A stretch of 64,000 bases of DNA from positions 39,851,222 through 39,915,221 of the forward strand of contig CM050654.1 in NCBI GenBank assembly GCA_027574665.1, given 5' to 3'. The notes under the pieces were generated by a model. That model made no database searches, was not told the origin of the DNA, and saw only the letters and a program-made list of their open reading frames with translations. The stretch's first letter is position 1. Every line of letters begins with the position of its first letter. The translations under genes were made by a program, and so were the position numbers. The DNA is from Rhynochetos jubatus (Eukaryota > Chordata > Aves > Eurypygiformes > Rhynochetidae). Below, one piece after another: positions 9,392 to 20,860 of the stretch.

Positions 9392-12300
9392 AGCAACAGG
9401 CTTTTGAGGAAAAGCCTTTTGGCCGGGTAGGATGCGTGCAGTTTGGCAGGGCTCCCCACGCACAGCAGAGCAGATACCCTGGCAGGGTGCTGGGTGTCCA
9501 GTGACATCTTTTGGCAGAGCTGTAAAATGAAATTGCTGCTGAGCGTTCAGGTACCTAAAAACCACATGGTGCGTTTTTCCGCGATCCCATGAGGACACGG
9601 ATTTTCCCCAGAGTCAGCACACGGGGGTCATGTTCTTTTCTTGGCAATTGCTATTTCTAAACAAAGGTGTGGAGGGAACCACAATTGATCAAAAAGAATT
9701 TCTATAACCCCCCCCAGTTCTTGTCTCTGAATTATACGTAGATCTAGATTTCCATTCAGAAAACCAAGATCTAGTTATAACTCCTGCATAATCTTTCCTA
9801 TATTAAAGTTACTGGCTGTTGAAGCTGATTTTAATCTTGAAATGAATACTAAAGTGTAGGTATTTTAGTAACAAATGACAGTTTGGTAACAAACAGTCCA
9901 GTTTGTGAAGTTGTCCAAAATTAATTGGGAAAAAGCTAGAAAATTTAAAGTATTGCTTACTTGTCATAAAGACCCCTTCCAGGACACTATTTTTACTGTC
10001 AATGTGTGAGCTAATAGTTTTACCAACCTCTCTTCTTCACTTTTAATGTAGGTGGGTTTGGGTTTTTTTAAATTATTTTTTTAATGAAATGCTTGGTACT
10101 GGCTGATACTCAGCCATAAGAGAAATATCAAGCACTCATTTTTTTCTAGTTATGACTGCCTTGCATAAGTTCTCGAAGAAAGAATATCATGTAGATAATT
10201 GCTAGATGTAAGAAGTTTCTATTTCTACAAGCATCCTCCAAACCATATAGAAATTATTTTGCTCTTTGACAAAGTAGTGTCCAACCCAACTGTGGTTAGT
10301 CTGAGCTGCTTAAATTGCTTGCAATGCACATCCTGCAAATTCGGCATCTTCTCTTAAATGTCTTGCTTACCAATCATTCAGAAATTCAGACTTATAGTTT
10401 TCTGATGATCAAGAACAGCCTTGTCATACTTGCCAACTCTCATAAATGATACATTCCCATAATCTATCAAATAATGTATACACTTTCCGAAATGGAAACC
10501 TGTATCAAATGGTATTAAAAAATACATATATTAAATATATATCAGAATAGAGTAAAACTTTCAATATAGACAAATCACAACATAGTTGGAACCTTTTTTA
10601 ATGCAATGAATAATTTTGTGACAGTTCCTTTCAGTTTAAAGGCTTGAACGTAGCCAAACTTGTATTAATATTTGCTTATAATGATAAATAAACCTATTCT
10701 TCACGTCATAAAGTGAAGGCACAAACAATATCCTTCAAAACAGTCTTTAAATCAAAAAGGAGTTATGACTATTCCTAGAAAGTAAATCAGACTTTCATAA
10801 ACTCTCAGCTAAATGTTGCCAAATTGTATGAATTTCTCTCGTCTAAACTTGTCATTTTCCTTCCCCTCCTCTGTTTTTTACTGTGACCATGAAATTAGGA
10901 GTGTTTATTGAGAATTCTCATTCAAAGAGGCAAGGGCTGGGAAGAAAAAAATTCTTTGTTTATCAGATTCAGTAGGATCAGACAGTAAGGGATCCTAGCA
11001 TCCACTGAGAGATGAAAATCATTAAGTTATGTTTCATGTAAAGTCCTATCTGACTTTTGAAGTTTTAGATTGGTGGGAAAGGAGAAAAGCATGTCTGCAG
11101 CTTTTCCATAAGCTGCAAGACAGCTCATTTTTGGGAGACTAAGAAACCTACATTTTTAAAAAAATGATCCAAGTTATACATACACACATGTATACATTCA
11201 TATGTATATATAAAGTATCATGAGTTATTTTGGTGATTTTGGACCAGCATCACATAAATAAATTTTAAATGCACAAAAGTCAATATTTTCCTTTTTTACT
11301 TCTCAGACTTTCCCGTCAATTACACTATAATAATGAGGAATTTAGGGGTTTGTTGTTACAACTCTACAGCTTCAATTTCAAGACATTTTCAAGCCAAAAA
11401 GAATTAAATAGAAAGAAGCAATTTCTTATAAGGTGCTGCAGTTGGTCCCTGTCCTGAAGCAGATGCTCATAACTCCTAACCCTTCGGAAGTTAATTCTCC
11501 CTGCTGCCAAGGGTCTAGTTTTTTAATCTTGAGAGAATTGAAAATACTCGGGAATGAGACACAAGGAGAAACTCAGCTCCAGATGAAGGCACTGGTATTT
11601 TGATGCCTGCCTGTTCACTGGGTACATACATGTCCACCATGGTCAAAGGAGAGAAAGTCAATGGAGTTCAAGCAGTGAAAAAAGCAATTCAGAAGGTTAA
11701 ACGCAGGTACTTGGCTTAGGCTGCTCTGAAATGCTTTCTCAGCTCCATTATTACGTTGGCTGGATCTCACACACCTAAAATCGTATGAGGTTTCCTGGTC
11801 TGGAGCACAATCCAGTTACTACTAGTTTGCTAGAAAATCCAAACTGCAACATTTAGATGTAGGGGGAAAAAATAAAATAAACAGTGCTTTACGAACATGA
11901 TGCAGGTTTTCAGTTGGAAAACAAGTAACAGAAATATCACATTTAAATTGTTTCAATATTACTTTAAATAAACTAAGCTCCTAACTATGTAAGGGTTACT
12001 GTATTCCTCCCCACAACTTCTTGTTGACTTAAAGCTACTTGCCTTCATTTCTATAACTCTTCAATAAGTCCCTAAGACCAGCATTTTCCAACCTAATGAC
12101 ATGGATTGAGACTCTTAATTACATAGGTAAGAAACAAAGTAAATGCAAGACTGTTTTAAAACGTACTGGGCACCTGCCATGGACCATGATGAGGTCTGGT
12201 GTGTGTGGGTATTTCCACAGGCAGGTTCCATCTGGTCTTCCAGGTTTCTACTCACTAACACCGCGATCTCTTCTCTAGAGGAAAAAGTCCTCATGTCCAG

Positions 12301-12507
12301 GAACAGAAGGAAGGCTTCATTTGTCTTCATTTCATAGAAGACCTCAACCCACGAGTTTAATAGTTGGTAATCAAAGATTTAAAGTCTTGCCCATGTTTCT
12401 GCTCTTCACTGTTTGGAGGTGCTCTGTCTGTCCCCTGCTCCTAGGATTTTCTTTAAGATGATGTATTTTCACCTAGCTTCATACTTTCCAGCTCACTATT
12501 TTTTTCA
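9392..12507. other. Non-coding stretch, very AT-rich from about 9.7 kb
   Basis: No gene is seen. From 9750 to 11260 the sequence is especially AT-rich with TATA-like strings and no open frame of note. A TA/CA-rich alternating purine-pyrimidine tract lies at 11176-11214. Confidence 0.65.
11176..11214. repeat. Imperfect TA/CA dinucleotide-rich tract
   Basis: Alternating purine-pyrimidine sequence of ATACATACACACATGTATAC type followed by ATATGTATATATA. It is a degenerate microsatellite. Confidence 0.7.
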
Positions 12508-12563
12508 GATCTGTTCTCTGTCTCAAGGAGTTTGAGACATCCAAACCCCTTGAGAAACAGATC
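12508..12563. other. Long imperfect hairpin (inverted repeat)
   Basis: The arm 12508-12534 pairs with 12542-12563 around a 7-nt loop (AGACATC). Beside the loop there are 14 positions with a single A-C mismatch (TCTCAAGGAGTTTG against CAAACCCCTTGAGA). A 5-nt bulge follows (12516-12520, CTCTG), then eight more perfect pairs (GATCTGTT against AACAGATC). In total 21 of 22 paired positions are Watson-Crick. This is far better than the short stems found by chance in the window. It could be a small pre-miRNA-like transcript, a MITE remnant, or a local inverted duplication. Transcription is not shown. Confidence 0.7.
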
Positions 12564-15500
12564 CTTCATGTTTGAAGCTCTCCAAGTGTTAATTTTACCT
12601 GAGATAACATATCTTTCAGCTGAGAAAACATAGTTGACGATCTATATTTTTGTCTATTTTTAGCATACCTAGCCATATTAGCCAGAGATTACTTTTAGCC
12701 ATAGAATTCAAAGGAGTTAAACTCAGGTAATTGAAAACTGCAAATCAAGATCTTCCACCTCTTCTCTCCTTCACCATCAATTTTAGTATGATAAAGTGAA
12801 CCAAGGCCTAATTTTCAAGTGTTAAATAGGAACTTCATTGACATTTAAGGATATTTCAGTTACCACTTTGATATCTAAATAAGTAGTGAGATTTGAAGAT
12901 GAGCAAATATGAGCAGCAGAAGGCTGAGAACATTTGGAAAGTTATCTCTGAAATTCATAAAAATTAGCAAGACTAATTATAAGCGACTTCACCAAGCTCG
13001 ATGTTTAAACATTTCAATCGACATCAAGGGTGAGCCAGCATTTGGAATTTCTCAAGAACACCCAAAAAATTAACACCTTATCTAAAGTTCATCCACTTAT
13101 TCTAGCTCCTAAGCCGTTTTTCAACTCACGTGGTTAGGACTTGGCTTTTATAGCAGTTACAAAAATTCCCACCATAGCACTCAAGATCACTACGCCTTCC
13201 CTGATTAAAAGGTTTTACATGAAAGCTATTACCCTGCTACAAGGACGCTCAGTGCAAAGCGTGACTGAAGGTGCTGTGAAGGAGACATCCAAAGCATGCA
13301 GAAGAAGAAGTTGTGGAAAGCAGCAAGCAGCTACTTAAAGTCAGTAAGAACTCCACGCTGTGGATACTTGCTCAATTTTGAGAAATATAAACATTATCCA
13401 GAGAATCTGCATGGTCTTACACTTGCCACAATTCTACTGGGGTTTTACCATCCTTATACACACGTACTTCCATGACTGCAGTAATTCGTTTAACTTCCGG
13501 CAGATACATGCCGAAAAACTGCTTCCCTGAAATCTTGCTTATTTCTGTTCCTTCTTTACTTTTATGTTTAAAAGCTTGCCACTTTAGTCCAACTTGTGAA
13601 GAAATCTGCCTGAAAGTAAGTGCCCAAATTTATTGCTCAGCTTTATTGATTGTGTACCTGAAAGCATACAAGCTTCAGTAACTGGAAAGGAGATGAATGA
13701 ACCAACTCAAAAAAACCCAAACCTCAAGGATGAATAAATAGCAACACACACAATTCACCACATCAGTCTGACCTGAACACCTTGAGGGAGAATCATTTTG
13801 TTAAGAATGAGTACAGCATGTTTGGGAAACGGTGTATTGTCAATATAATCTTTATAATTATAGTCACATGATCAGTACATCTGGAAAATAACAGTCAAGT
13901 GATTAGTCTGAACTTTGTCTGGATCAGGCAATTTTTACACGGCTCTGTCAAATGTCAGACCTCCTTCTCCCTCACCAATTTCAGAAATGTTGCACCATGA
14001 TTTCAAGCAGTGAATCATCCTTCCCTGTGCCAACCATCTGTTTCGTCTGCCCCCTCAGTGTCTGAAATTAGATGACGGAGGGCAGGGCAGGCTTTCTAGA
14101 GTGGCCATTAATGTTAGTGGAGGAGGGGCCCTGGCGACAGATTTTCCATCTGAAATCATGGACTGTTAAAACTGGCAAGGACTAGAGAGGAGTGAGTAGA
14201 AAAATAATGCGAGGAAGAAGAATTAATAAAGGAACAGGGATAAAAAAATAATATAGAAGAACGCAAGGGACTGGGAAAAGGAAAAGGGAGAGAAGTAGAA
14301 GGCATGTGATGATATGAAGAGAAACAAAATTAGAAAAAGAAGAAAGTAGAAAACCACCACAAATTCCCCTGGACCTTTACTGTTGGGTCACTTGTGTGTT
14401 GTTTTAAGGGAAGAGCAGTGATTAAAAAAAAAAAGTCTCACAGTGCTCACTAAAAATTTGAGTGGTTTTGGTAGAAGTAAGATTAGGACCAGAGGAAAAA
14501 CTGATGAGCAACATCAAAGGAGCATAGCTCTTGGGAGTCTTCTTACTTTAACTCCAGGACTGGCTTCTTCCAGAAAGGAATCTGCAGAAGAGCAGGCATT
14601 AGGAAGAAGAATACTAGACCCTGCGAAGGTCATGCTTTGTCTCATTGTAGGCCATGGCCTAGAAATTTTCACTCCAACATGTTTCTGAGAACCATTACAG
14701 CAACAGGTCTGGACGTGCTTTTGACAGTCCGTTCCCCATCCCCAGGAACATTTGGATGGGGAGGGAACAGGACATTATTGTAGTGTTTCCACCCTTTTGT
14801 ACAATAATGCAACCTCAAATTCAGAGGAAAAAAAAAATATTTTGGGAATATTGATGCAAAAAAATATAAAAGAAACAAAGCATAAAATAAACATCCAAAC
14901 TCCATCTTTGTGTACTGGTTTTTTTTAAATCAGACCAAATGCTGTCCTACATCATCCCAAGTGTAGTGGGATGCTCAAATTCGTACAATGTGGAGGCATT
15001 AACTACGCCAACTATCTCTGGTGCAAGCATACAGTGTCCCTTCACATAAAGAAGGGGTTATGAATTGCATATGAATGAGAAGAGTTAGATCAACGACTTG
15101 GTCCTTTGTTTCAGTACCGAAAGAAAAATATTTCTGGAGAGAAGTATTGTGCTTTTTTATAGTTATCAAAAACACAATATGAATCTTAGTTTATAAAAGT
15201 AAAAACCTTTCTCCAAGTTCTAGTTTTGTAAAGTAGACTAGTTAGGAAATCCTGGCTACCACCGTCCAGAAATAACTAATTAGCTGCTGTAAACCTAAAT
15301 AGTACCAACAGCTTGATGTATAGTTAGAATATTTGGCGTTCATCTAATATATGATTGAAGTGTTTATTATTATTATAAGGAGGCAGTCACTGAATTGTAT
15401 TGCTTGGCTAGCACAGGAGTATGGTTTTGCTGAATTTGGCCAAATAGAAATATGTCACTGACCTTGTCAGAAATATAAGAGTTTCCTACTGCACACAGGT

Positions 15501-16019
15501 CAACGACTTCTCTGTAATACTGCTGCTACTGAACGATGCATAAGTATATATACTGTGTCATCAAAGTATTTCTTAATATGTGTTTTGTCAGATATAACAT
15601 CCAATTTCATAATATTCATAGGTTTCTAGGATGGGTTTTATTTAAAAAAAACTTTTTAAATATTTCTTTCCACAAGACGACTCTTTTTTAAGTACTATTT
15701 GTACACTGTGTTGAAAAAAAGCTTTAAACAAAATAAACACAAATCACCACACCAGTTTATCTGGGATAAGTGAAACTATGAGTTAATTTGTTAGGTTTTG
15801 GGAAGGCTAGATAAATGCTTTAAAAAAGTTTATTTAAAGTAACGTAACCTTTTATTCGCATTCAGTTTTAGAGTATAAATATAGCATCTGCTTGCAGGTG
15901 GATAATTTATCCATGAGTAAATTGTGAACAGGTCCAATTCTGAAAAAAATCCAAAATATTGTATTTTACATGACAGACAGAAGTTAAAGGCTTTCAAACA
16001 GTAATGGACCAAATTTTTA
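12564..16019. other. Non-coding stretch
   Basis: No gene is recognised. The purine-rich block 14165-14360 (GA/AAG-rich on the plus strand) stands out. The remainder is AT-rich with many TAAT cores, and 15340-15800 is notably A/T-rich. Short open frames are unsupported. Confidence 0.6.
14165..14360 (+). repeat. Purine-rich segment
   Basis: About 200 bp dominated by A and G (GGAACAGGGATAAAAAAATA, GGAAAAGGAAAAGGGAG and similar strings). It is a low-complexity polypurine stretch without a fixed repeat unit. Confidence 0.6.
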
Positions 16020-16330
16020 TCTGATCGTCAAGTTGTGCTCTGATTTTGCATCCGCGATTTTGCACCTGCAGTGAAGCACAAAATTGTGGGCACAGTCAAT
16101 TGTAAGAGTGTCTAGCTGTTTGATTGTACCAGCAAATTAAATAGTAACTGTTGATGGCTGGCTGCGATCTGCTGCACCCATCGTGAAATTCAAAACCAAA
16201 ATTAGATTGCTTTTTAAATAAAATAGTGTTCATAACTGAACAAAGTTACCAGTATACTTCCTGCATTTAATGACACATTCACATGTTAGATTGGCTGAAA
16301 GTGGAAAACAGCCTCCTTTGTGAGCTGAAC
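16020..16330. other. Candidate conserved non-coding block with 14-bp duplication
   Basis: Two adjacent 14-bp units, GATTTTGCATCCGC (16042-16055) and GATTTTGCACCTGC (16056-16069), match at 12 of 14 positions. The surroundings keep several CpGs (GATCGTC, TCCGCG, GCGATC, ATCGTG) and dense homeodomain-like TAAT/ATTA cores, a look shared by conserved non-coding elements. No open frame is supported. The constraint is inferred from composition only. Confidence 0.3.
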
Positions 16331-18989
16331 CTGCACTAATATCATTTTGAAAAACAAACTTCGTTTTGATTTGCAGTTATAATGTGTGTTTTTCTTCTGT
16401 GTATAGTTCAGACCCCAGGTGATTTTTAGCACCACTTTTCTGCCCTGATCACACTATCCTTTCTGCCCTCAGGGCTTACAACAGAGGTAAGTACAAATAT
16501 CTCTTTGGTGAGTTTGGCTCTACCTTCTGGGAGAGACAATGCTGTAAATCTGTTTAACTTGCAGTTTTAACACTGCTGAACATCTCTGACCATCACTATG
16601 CCTTACCCTTGCATATCAGTATATTCAATGCTAGATGCTATTTCCTTATTGTTCCCCCAAAGATGTGCTGTTCACAAACAGAATAAAGTTTGCCCATTAG
16701 TTCAGCCTGACGTTACTCGGCAGAGACATCTCTTTGTCACTGTTTTTACTTTATGACAGCTTTCAGGGAAAGCCATTACTACTCACAGCAGTAGGTTTGA
16801 CAGAGAAAAATATTACTTTCATAATTAGTGTATGGTGACTTTCTTGCTCTTACAGAGGAGTAGAAGTCTCTCATTCTTACCCCGTTGCTGTTATCACGTA
16901 AGAGAGATTCTTAGCAGTCAGGAGCAGCAACAGGCAGACATTAGCAGGAAAGGAGACCTGTTTGAGGCCTCTTTGCCATCCCCACCTCTCTGCTTGCAGT
17001 TTTGGGGGCATTTAAATTCTTGTTTCTGTTTGGAGTACAGGCATTCATTGTGGATCTGATGCCATGACACTTCCGCTGCTTGCCTAAGCTGCTGTACTGT
17101 TTCATTTCTTCAGGACCCCTGCGTTGCCCTTCAACTCTGCCTTCTGTTTCCCCCCATCCAAAAGGGGACAAGTACTTGAAATTCTTGCAACTTTATGGGC
17201 TGACACTTTGGCGCCAGCTGTCCCCTGCATACACAGATAACGCTTCCTCTAATTTTGTTGGTCATTCCCAGTAGTTTGTAAATCTTCACAAATGTGACAA
17301 TGGCTTTGACTGCTTGCTCAGTGCCTCTTCTACTGATGCTGCCACAGTTCATTAAAGCCAGTCCATAACCCTTAACTGGGATATACAGAAAAAGATGACT
17401 TCTATGAAGCACAGAAAAGAGAATACCAAAGGGAAAGATGAAAGATTATTTGGATCACTAAGACCACCAGGAGACTGTAGTGCTATGGGAAGACACACTG
17501 TCTTGAGAGAGTAGTCAATGCTATCTAAAATTTCATTAAGATGGCCTCTAGACTTTTATGTACAACTGGTGTTCATCCAACTCTCACCTAGGTCTAACTC
17601 AATGTCATGTATCATCTGATTCATATTAATAAGAAAATAAATTTCCCTTTCTATCCAGAAAGATCAAATAGCATATAAAAGTTATTGCAGATCCTTTTTA
17701 TTATTTTTTAAGACTGATGAGTTTACTCTATTTCTAATATCAGCCAGAAGTCTTAGTGAGATGAGAAAGATGTGAACATTTCCCACAGATATAAAATTAG
17801 TCCAATATAACAATAAAATAACCTTAAAACATTGTTTTGTTCTTCTATAGGTAGGAAAAAAATAGGAAATTCTTTGTTTTCTTGTCCCCCTTTCAACCTC
17901 TGGTGGGTGAGACTGCCCATGTTTGTAGTTAGGCAGCTGGCTAAAAATCACGGATAAAAGCGCATGTTGTAAGTACAAAGCACAGAAAAGCCTAAGTCTT
18001 CCTTTAATGCTTTACTAGCACTTCACTAATAGGCCCATGGGGTGCAGTCAGTCAATAATAACCCAATAAAATCAATAACGATAAACAAGAGTCAGTGTTC
18101 TAATAAAAATAGAATTTTTAAAATCCAAACCAGCTGTTTCAGTGTTATGTACAAACACAGGCCTGGTGCTAGGGTTCACTCTGTTTCCAAGTATCCGTGT
18201 TCAGCCTCCAGCACCCCATGCAGTTTCCTTGGAGGAGGTTGAAGTGATGGACAACACAACCACACTGTATTGCCAAGGTGAACGCACACATTTATTGCTT
18301 GCTTTCTTCTGTGATTTTATGGATACTCTTGAAGCTTGGTTTATTTTCTTTTTACATGTTTAGTTCAGGTGTTTTATTTGACACAAACACTGGGAAGATT
18401 TTTCCTCTAGTATCTTCCAAGTAGAATAGAAGACTATATAAAGATGTTGGTCACCTATGAAACACCTTCCTTACATTACACTGGACCCTCTCCCAGGGTA
18501 TAACTACCCAGGGAATAAATTCACTGTTTCTGTCCCCAAAGGACTGGCCACACAGTACGCAAAATTCTCTGGAGAGTGCATGTCATTTCTGGGGAGATGA
18601 GGAGCAGGACTGAAACATCCAGAGGTAATTTCTTGACTTTCATACAGTTAAGAAAGACCTGCTTTTATGGGATGACAAGTCTGATAATGTCACTCTCGTT
18701 ATTCACCTCTATAAACATCTAAAAATGGAAGTACTTGGAATTGGAGAAAAATAGCAACATGTATCTCAGAAACAATTTATGTTGCTCTGTACTGCCCAGA
18801 AGAAAACTAATTCTTTGCAACTTGGACCACACTACACGACGGTTGAGACCAAAGGTTCAATCCATCATTTAGGAAAAAAATAAACAAATACTTTATACAG
18901 TTTTTATGACTATTCACATATGTTAGGAAGATTAATTAAGACTTGCTTAATTAAGAAACAAGTTTAACTTTATTTACAATCCCCTTGAT
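16331..18989. other. Non-coding stretch
   Basis: No gene is recognised. Several short frames at 16832-17412 on both strands have no domain. At 18170-18330 the sequence is slightly GC-richer. No repeat family is identified. Confidence 0.6.
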
Positions 18990-19060
18990 ATGTAGTTTTA
19001 TTCCATTTTACAAGGGACAGAACTGAAGCCCAGGTTTGTGGACTCATCTTGATCCACCTG
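18990..19060 (-). repeat. Possible MIR-like SINE remnant
   Basis: TTATTCCATTTTACAAGGGACAGAACTGAAGCCCAGG resembles the reverse-complement MIR/CORE-SINE segment CCATTTTACAGATGAGGAAACTGAGGC(C)CAG. Only about 40 bp is alignable by eye, so this could be chance. Confidence 0.3.
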
Positions 19061-20551
19061 TAACACAAAGAATTTGAGTACTTTGGCCTTCCTACTAAAG
19101 TGACATCAGTTTCCCAAAAGAAATACAAGGCCTTTGAGACCACAGTGGTTCAGCCTAGTACAGATACCACAGATTAGAAAGAAACCACAGCTAGATAACC
19201 ATATCCTGAAGATGGGGACATTGGAAAACATTAAAAACTTGAAAAAATGCCAACTTCCTTCATGGACACAGAGCAATGTTCAAATTGTTCATACCACGAA
19301 GAGGAGAAGGGAGTGAAAGACAACAGAAGGCTATTAGAAAAGGGATAGCTAGGTAAATGGGTAGCATGCATCCACCTTTTCCTCCATATAGTTTAGGACA
19401 ATTTTTGCATCTGACTGGGTTTGATGAGCAGTCTGGCCAGTGCAGACTTAAAGGTGACCAGGCACTGTTACACAGAGGTCCTACTGAGAAGGCACATGCA
19501 GATCTGGGTATCAGATTGCCACTCCCCCTCTTATCAACAATAAAGCTGAAAGCATATAAGGTTTTTGCTGAAGCATACAGTCGTACTGGTGAAAAAAAGT
19601 CACACAGGCTACAGCTCCTGCAAAAAGTCCCTGGCCAAAGATTCAACAATTATGCTACCGTTGGATATGCTGATGTAGATAAACAGAGAGAAAATCCTAT
19701 ATAACACAGATTTGGCTCTCACTGACACTCAAAAATCCATCCCTCCAATGGCATGAAGGATGCGTCCTATCTTTTCCTATCTACCCTTAGACATCTTTTC
19801 TTTACTGTGTGATGAAATTTATCTTCTAATATACAGCTTCTACTGAATGCTCTCTGACAAACCCCATCAAAAAGTGCTATGTTATGCTCCAATCATATGT
19901 AGAGTAATGGTTTACTCATTTTCTGCATGAAAAGATGGGCACAGTACTTTGCAGAAACCATCAAACCTCTCATTTTGTGTGCTCTTTCTACACTGCTCCT
20001 TTTGCCAACATCATTAATTGCACATGCCTCTGTCGCATATACCAAGAAACACAGGCCTGGCCAAAAGCAGTTCCTGGCACCATTGCCATTCCGATATATG
20101 CATTTCAGCTTAACAATATTATCAACACATGGCTTTGAATCTTATTAAAACAAAAGTTTTACCATCTCCATTACTAGTGAAGATGGGAAAAGTTCTCCAA
20201 TTTGAGGTATTGTTTAAGAGAGAGTGGAGAGCATCTTATTAGTAACAACTGAGAATCCACAGTTTATCCTTTTGGCTGTCTTAGAGTGGAACAAGGTTTC
20301 TAATATCCTTCAAGACGGCCATTATTTTACTACAGAGACAAAAGACCATGCTCTGTGTACATTTTTATGAGAGAGGGGTGTGAACGCCCAATCAGATGGA
20401 AAGGAATAGTTACGTGCTTGTGAAATGAATTACACCGACGTCTGTTATAAATCTTTAACATAGCTCATGAGATCAATTAAGATGTTCAAGCAGCTACAAA
20501 AAGGATGATTGAGGCAAATGGTAACATCAGGATGACCATATGGTAAGGGAA
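19061..20551. other. Non-coding stretch
   Basis: No gene is recognised. Overlapping frames of 115 (plus) and 129 (minus) codons at 19260-19704 face each other and carry no known domain. The sequence from 20440 leads into the CpG-dense patch. Confidence 0.6.
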
Positions 20552-20632
20552 CGCTAGAACTGCGTGGACATAAAACGCGAGCCATCGGAGCGCCGCCGCT
20601 AACCACGCACGAAACAGCGAGCGGGTAAGCGG
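20552..20632. promoter_or_regulatory. CpG-dense micro-island
   Basis: Thirteen CpG dinucleotides fall in about 80 bp (including CATCGGAGCGCCGCCGCTAA, ACGCACGAAACAGCGAGCGG and AAAACGCGAG), inside a region that otherwise averages very few CpGs. It abuts an LTR-like stretch on its high-coordinate side. Possible readings are a small unmethylated promoter or enhancer, or the young or protected part of a retroviral-type LTR or leader. Confidence 0.5.
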
Positions 20633-20860
20633 CAAGATATTGTGAAAAATACCAGAAGGAGAAGAGAACAGCATGGGGACTGACGTACATACAGGATCCA
20701 ATAGTATGAGACTCAAAGAAGGACAAGAAGCTTTATTCCTACAAGCTGCAAGTGCAAGGTTTCGATGTGCCACAGAGTTGACATTCCCAACCCCAACTGG
20801 TGCCGGTGGAGAGCACGTGGCCTGGCCCCAGCACACCACATGGAAAACGTAGCTGAACAT
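20633..20860 (-). mobile_element. LTR-like stretch (possible solo LTR of an endogenous retrovirus)
   Basis: On the minus strand there is a polyadenylation signal AATAAA (plus-strand TTTATT at 20732-20737), preceded by a GC-richer U3-like part with CACGTG and CACCGGC. It is followed by a C/T-rich stretch with CTTCTTGTCC and TTCTCTTCTCC that resembles an R-U5 region. TG...CA ends could be placed at 20641 and 20859, but the flanks (GATAT, TTTAA) show no target-site duplication and no primer-binding site is seen. The call rests on overall layout only. A 124-codon minus-strand frame over this area (20486-20860) has a hydrophobic C-terminus but no recognised domain. Confidence 0.22.
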
